Shown here piece by piece: positions 58,801 to 64,000 of a DNA stretch of 64,000 nt (the stretch's first letter is position 1; the number at the start of each line of letters is the position of its first letter). Under the pieces are notes generated by a model. It did no database searches, was not told the DNA's origin, and was given only the letters and a program-made list of their open reading frames with translations. The position numbers were made by a program, and so were the translations under genes. The stretch lies in assembly GCA_029255685.2 (NCBI GenBank), contig CM055317.2:73645460-73709459 (forward strand), written 5' to 3'. Source of the DNA: Silene conica (Eukaryota > Streptophyta > Magnoliopsida > Caryophyllales > Caryophyllaceae).

Positions 58801-59950
58801 AAATGAAAAACAGTAAAGGGAAGAGAAATAGTGAATGAACCAATATTGTCAATGTGGAGAGGTGACCCGTCTCCTATGAGAAGTTCATCGGTTCCGTCAT
58901 ATGGGGCATGAAGGGCTAAGTTATGGAGGTCATTGGTTATGTGGTGAGTGGCGCTACTGTCGAGAACCCAGTTTTCAGGAGGAGTGGCGGTGAAGGCTGC
59001 GGTATTGGCGCGGGGTTGGTTGAATTTGGGACGAGAGGGAACAGTTATTGATGCATGTTTGGCGCGGAAGTCGGGACACAATTGAAGGTAGTGACCAGTG
59101 GTATGACACCACTGGCACTTACCCTTAAAAGTGGTGTTTGGGGAGGCAGGAGAGTTGGCGTGAGAGGTAGGGGAGTTGGCGTGAGAGGCAGGGGGTGTGG
59201 GAAGGAGGCCGGCCGTGGGTTTGGGGGAGTAACAGTTGTTTTGGTGCTTGGTGTAAGCGGCTAAGGCCGTGGCTGGGAGAGTAGATGTAGGCAGGGGGTT
59301 GTGTTTGAGTGAGAGGTCAAATTGTAAGAGGCGTTCATGAAGGGCATCGAAACTAATGAGGTTGTCCCGATGCTTAATTGCATCGATAAGAGAGCGATAA
59401 GTTTCAGCATCCAAACCGTGGAGCACTTTGGCAATAACATCTTCATCATCCATAGCTTTTCCCATGTGAGCCAATTCATTGACACAGGAGCGGATAGCTT
59501 GCATATATTCGGTGGCGGAGGAGGCGCCCTTGGTGATAGATTGCAGACGGTCTTTTAATTGAAGAATATGACCGCGCGAGGTACTTGCGTAGTGGACTGC
59601 CAACGGGTCCAGATTTCATGTGAGGTTTTGGTATTGAGGAGCAAAGGTGTGATACTAGAGTGAATTGTACCACGAAGGGCTCCACTTAGAAGACGATCTT
59701 GACGGAGCCAAGTCGCATGAGCAGGGTTCGGAATTTGGGTGTTTTTGTCATCTTCAATAGTAGGAGGAGGACATGGATGAGAGTTGTCAAGGTATTTTGC
59801 AAGGTCGTAACCAAAGAGCAAGTCCTCAATTTGACGAGACCAAGCACGATATGTGGAAGGAGTGAGTTGTGTGACATTGGAAAGGCTAATAGCAACGAAC
59901 GGAGTACTTGGTTCGCCAGCGTTGGGAATCATCGAGGCGTGTGCCGCCAT
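55799..59950 (-). pseudogene. copia gag-pol polyprotein with two frameshifts and one stop
   Basis: Gag begins at the ATG at 59950 (MAAHASMIPNAGEPST) with YRAWSRQIEDLLFGYDLAKY. The frame shifts near 59605 (after HEIW, before LAVHYAS). It continues through the UBN2-type gag, a CCHC knuckle (CQWCHTTGHYLQLC), protease (VLDSSATHHIT), the HHCC integrase finger (HHKLGHP...CNSC) and the DDE integrase core (SDVW, SDNGGEF, PEHNGLAERR). TAA at 57717-57719 and a second shift near 57650 precede the reverse transcriptase (LRQLDVNNAFLQG, LLVYVDDIIVVG) and RNase H (HAFCDANWARD, STPEAEFRAVA). The order protease-integrase-RT-RNase H defines copia. The frame ends at 55799, inside the 3' LTR. Protease has DSSA instead of the usual DSGA. 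It cannot make a full polyprotein as it stands. Confidence 0.93.
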
Positions 59951-60013
59951 GGAAAAAAAAATTTGAGGATTTTTTTTTTGAGGGAGGCGGAATTTTTTAG
60001 GGCTCAGATACCA

Positions 60014-60403
60014 TATAGGAAATAATATTGGTAAAAGATTGATTAACATTGATATATGCAAAAGCCTTAAATACAAAAGAGGTATACAGAGACTAGGAAA
60101 CTACAGTTAGTCTTGCTTGTGACGGGTCGGGTGGAGAGACGGATAATGACACTCATAAAACGAATAGGGGGACAAGGTGGGGCAATCCATGTGCTTTCCT
60201 CTCTCTCCTCTAAATGAGCATTTTGTGAGACAAAATGGTATCCGTCTTCTCCTTGTGACGGATACCCTCCGTCTACAATGAGAATTTGTGAGGAAACTAA
60301 GAGCTACAAACAAGGAAAGAGAATAATATAAACAAGGAAACTAGTATAACAAAGAAACTAATACGGAGTATATACTAACTAAATTATAGAATTATCTTCA
60401 ATA
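60014..60403 (-). repeat. 5' LTR of the copia element, interrupted by a MITE
   Basis: Same sequence as 55641-55823 apart from the MITE, its duplication and a few changes. TATA-like and start signals were not assigned. Confidence 0.9.
60104..60290. mobile_element. MULE-type MITE inside the copia LTR
   Basis: AGGAAACTA is duplicated at 60095-60103 and 60291-60299; the other LTR has it once. Ends are CAGTTAGTCTTGCTTGTGAC and CAATGAGAATTTGTG. 187 bp. Confidence 0.94.
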
Positions 60404-60408
60404 TATTC

Positions 60409-61554
60409 TAGGTTGCTTTGATATAAGTACTTTGGCTTGAATGACTCTGATTATATATCGTGACAAAAAGTTTTTTCCTTCATTAAAAATGATATAAACT
60501 AAATTTATTTTCTACAGCTTGATTTTTGAAGAACAAAAATAAATACATGCTTATGCAGATATAGCACTCGCGCTAATTGATACTTTGCTAATTGATACTT
60601 GTATCGCTTCAAACCATTATGCTACTGAATCTACCTTCAGTAAATTGTACAATCGATACTCTTAAAACCTAAAAGTATATATTGGACCCCTTAATCCCTA
60701 GTCCCTACGCCCTATTCGAACAAGTTAAACGTTTTTTGGGTGGAGGTTCTGCTAATAGACAAAATACCGTATTTATTCTCTAATAACTATTTCAACCATT
60801 TGTTGATCAAATATCTTATCTTAGCTATCACTTTCTTTATAAATGATACGAAGTATACTAGAATCATTTTGTTTGAATTTTCCGATGTACTTTGTATTTA
60901 ATTTGGAATATAATCTAACTACTCCATATCAATCAAACAAATAAAAATGTCAAAGAAATAAAAGTAAAAGCAAATGGGAGTGTGGCAACTGGCATGCAAG
61001 TCTTTAAACACATAAATGGAAAGTGAGGTACATCAAAATAACGTTGAAAGGTGCAACTTGTCTATGCATCATACCACAATTGCTAGCTTGTCGGTTTCTA
61101 AGAAATTACTACTCCGTACTTTTCACATTTTAAACTAATAAAAGTCTCGCAAATTATACTATACTACGGTTGTATGGTGCAACGGTTGTATGGTGCAACG
61201 ACATTTATACAAATTATCATGATCGACCATTTTATGTTTAAAAATAACTTCTCTTTATTGTGAACATTATAATGATCACTATTTATCATAATATGACTAT
61301 TCTGGTCCTTTTGTTTTAGGTTTTTAGGTCGTTTCATTTATGTCCAGCGATATTTAGTTCAGTTCAACTATTTTCTTCACAAATTAACTTTTATTTCAAC
61401 TCTATTCAATTTAGTCAAGTTCCATTCAATTACATTCATTTCAGCTCAACTCTATTAAGTTCAATTCAGCTCATTTCAACCTAAAAAACAAGGTATCTAT
61501 CTCTATTGTAAGTTGTAACACACAACAATCATACGCAACAAGTCAACAACTACC
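60409..61554. other. AT-rich spacer, nothing recognised
   Basis: Read on both strands; only short frames and a GTTGTATGGTGCAAC-type local duplication near 61168-61200. Confidence 0.5.
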
Positions 61555-62115
61555 AAGAATGTAACAAATTATCTCATAGCTTATATACTATGTGCAAATC
61601 AACCCTTTTAATTTTTTTATTTGTATCAAATTAACCTCATAACTTTGTTTAATTAAACACAAATCAAATTTTCTACCATTTTTTTTAACTAAAACTAATT
61701 ATTTTATAATATAAAAATTATTTTAATATATTTATTAAAAAATTATTACAATATTTATCTATTCAAAAATAAATGTAAACCAAATTTCACTAAAAATAAA
61801 TGTATAAAGGAAAATTGGGGCATTTAACATTTTATTGTAATTTCACTAAAAATTCTTATATTATGAATATTTTTCACCAAAATAACTAAAAAGAATATTG
61901 AACATGTTTTTTTTTTAATAATTAGGAATTTTAATATTAAAATCGATCAATAATTTTACTTTCAACAATAGTAAAATATTTAATTTAGCAAATTTCATTC
62001 TCAAATGTAAGTTATGTGGTTAATTGCATATTAAGAATAACTTATGGGGTCATATTTCAACGTTTATAAATTACAGAACTTAATTGCACGCAATTATGAG
62101 GATAATTTGCTATAT
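61555..62115. repeat. Dispersed AT-rich repeat, copy 2 of 2
   Basis: Same orientation and order as 23590-24190, ending with ATGTGGTTAATTGCA and ATTTGCTATATTTC. Class unknown. Confidence 0.6.
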
Positions 62116-64000
62116 TTCTCCAATAACAACTATTAAAGTCAGTACATTTGATGATAGAAATGGTACGTACTAAGCAAAAGATATAAACAAATTTGCCCTA
62201 AATAAATTGGGACCATATAACACTTAGCTACAAATAAATAAGGCACTATCACTATCAATTTATATGAAGAAAGTTTGAAAGTTGATGATGATTTCTGTGT
62301 AAATATATGATTGTATGATGTATTCTGTAATTAGATTGATTTTATTCTAACTTTGTACACTGTTCCTCGTGTGTTTACCAATAGTGTTACTGTCACTAAC
62401 TCACAATGACGTTACATATATGGTCCATGAAGACCTCTTTTATGTGTGTTTCGACGCATTTACTCGTACCCTCAAATAAATTCTACCTTAATCGGTAATA
62501 TACAAGTGCTACTTATTTCGACTTATAAAGTTTATTGATGGATAGTGATTATACCCTTTTTTTTAGACTTGTTAAATAAGTTGGGTTTTAATTGGATCAT
62601 ATAAGTCGGATTATACAGGTTATTAAGCCCGATTAGCGGTTTTAAATTTTCAGGTCTTGATCATGGATAAAACAGATCGTGGGCCAGGTTAGAATTTGAT
62701 AGGTGTGGTAATTTTATGTGTTTATGTTAAATATTTCTTTAATTCTCATAGTGTAAATTAATCAAATAATTTATATATACAAAAATATAAATTAATATAT
62801 ATGCAAAGACATAATTTCAATTGAACTAGGTTTAAAAAAAATTAGTCGATAAAACTAGGTTTCAAAAATTAGTTATAGAGGTTTCAAAATATATGAATAT
62901 TTTAATCTTTTTTAACTCATATATTTACTACAGTAAATTGTGTATTTGAATTAGGTCATTATGAAACTACTAATTTAGAGAGTTTTTTTACTAACCAAAG
63001 TAACGGTTAGATGAACCATTTAAACCAAAATTGTAGTTGTTGAAATACATCTAATATATTTATATCCTATTAGTAAGTTAAATATGACTTTGAATTAACT
63101 CAAGCCATGTAATCTAATAGAGAGACATTTTAGTGGATGTGAGTCGTGTCTCGTGTGCAAGTAAAATAATTAGCACAAATTCTGAGGTAAGACGAGAGTA
63201 TTCTTGTTTAGGTCAAATAGCATATAAATAAGATAAAAATAGAATGTTTAGTTATTAGGAAAAAAGAGGAAATTGTCTACCCATAGAATGTTGTTATTTA
63301 TCCGGTTTTAATTTATTCATCTCTTAATAGGAGCTAATTGATTAATAAGAGAAAAAGGAACATACATATCACATATTCACATGTATTACCTCATAATTTA
63401 CATCTTTTTGAGCATATATGTATTTTTTCTTAATTTATTACCTTAAATTTTATTTGTTTTTGAGTATTCATGTAATTTTTTTAAGCTTATTAAAGTTTAT
63501 AAGTTAGATTTTAATTTTTTCTTCAAAACTAACTTTAGTTAAGTTTATAAGTAATATTTTTGAGTTTTATTATAATTTTTTTGATTTAATGTTTTAGTTA
63601 ATGAGTTCAAAAACTTCACCCTCTATTTGATAGTATTTGACCCGTATTAAGCTTAAGATGGATAATATCCGTTTTAAGCAAAACTTATCGAAAGCGGGTT
63701 GAAGTAGTTAGTGAATGAAGAGCAGGAGAGAAAGGCCAGGTGAGTGGAAAATTCTTGACTAATTGGGCCAAGTAAAATGGTAATGGGGCCGGAGCACTAA
63801 GTAGGAAGTGGGGACAGTGTTACCTTTTAAGAAACCACAGTATTAAATGGTGTGAATGAATGAGTGAGTGAGATTGCAGGAGAAGCGTATGCGTATGATG
63901 TGTACTCATAACTGATTACGACGTTTTACCATCAAACACCTAATTCCCCCTTTCTTCTTCTTCTTTCTTTTTCTCCTTTCTTTTTTGTCGGATTTTCTGT
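62116..64000. other. Spacer to the window end, possible leader of a gene to the right
   Basis: No coding region is seen. The last 60 bp are strongly pyrimidine-rich (TTTCTTCTTCTTCTTTCTT), as plant 5' leaders often are, after GAGTGAGTGAGATTG. This is only a hint. Confidence 0.35.

Larger units (their letters stand above)
55641..60403 (-). mobile_element. Ty1/copia LTR retrotransposon, nearly complete
   Basis: TATTC is duplicated at 55636-55640 and 60404-60408. LTRs are 55641-55823 and 60014-60403; the latter is enlarged by a MITE. On the minus strand the primer-binding site TGGTATCTGAGCCC lies directly after the 5' LTR (60000-60013), one base off the usual initiator-Met complement. GCGGGAGCA before the 3' LTR may be the polypurine tract. 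LTRs start TATTGAAGAT/TATTAAAGAT and end CCTATA. Confidence 0.94.

Noticed and set aside
1..64000. tRNA, rRNA and snRNA genes
   Set aside because: No A/B-box pairs, cloverleaf-like blocks or rRNA words were recognised on reading; a covariance-model scan (tRNAscan-SE, Infernal) would be decisive and was not run.

Overview
The window is nuclear DNA from a flowering plant. Genes are split by short GT-AG introns. There are plant-specific TCP and bHLH regulators, long AT-rich spacers, and many plant transposable elements (MULE, CACTA, Helitron, Ty1/copia, LTR relics and MITEs with target-site duplications). The gene set points to a eudicot. The general feel of the repeats (frequent ACGGAGTA words, CCGTCGCAAA-type CACTA arms) would suit Caryophyllales, but that is a weak inference.

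Layout. 1-3080 carries a Mutator-like (MULE) transposase gene, cut by the left edge, with one 96-bp intron. 4871-7430 (minus) is a four-exon bHLH47/POPEYE-like gene whose third intron holds a hAT MITE. 11190-16127 (minus) is a gene of at least eleven exons in the plant 'RNA ligase/cyclic nucleotide phosphodiesterase' (2H-type) group, with one short exon not located. 16235-20916 is a repeat block: a MULE-type MITE, two head-to-head Helitrons and a GC-rich hAT MITE. 26891-28267 (minus) is an intronless class I TCP gene closest to TCP14. From about 31850 to 60400 the window is almost entirely nested mobile DNA.

The nested block can be read layer by layer. One PIF/Harbinger-type MITE (about 31853-41160) is interrupted by a non-coding LTR-type sequence, which itself holds a 3.6-kb Helitron. 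A second MITE copy of that family (42170-53266) is interrupted by two Helitrons that abut head to tail with no base between them. The second of these was then hit by a Stowaway MITE and a 7.7-kb CACTA element (45363-53087). The CACTA element has 3-bp target duplications, a complete spliced transposase frame of 1133 codons, an accessory gene with one premature stop, and an inverted repeat with arms of about 100 bp upstream of the transposase. A third MITE copy (53760-54114) still has its TAA duplication, and a tandem copy of the unoccupied site lies beside it. 55641-60403 is a Ty1/copia element with three coding lesions; one LTR carries a 187-bp MITE flanked by a 9-bp duplication.

Functionally, only three loci look like ordinary host genes (bHLH47-like iron-deficiency regulator, 2H-type membrane protein, TCP14-like growth regulator). 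They share no operon or obvious pathway. The MULE gene could be a transposon or a domesticated gene. Everything was read by eye; percent identities and database matches were not computed.
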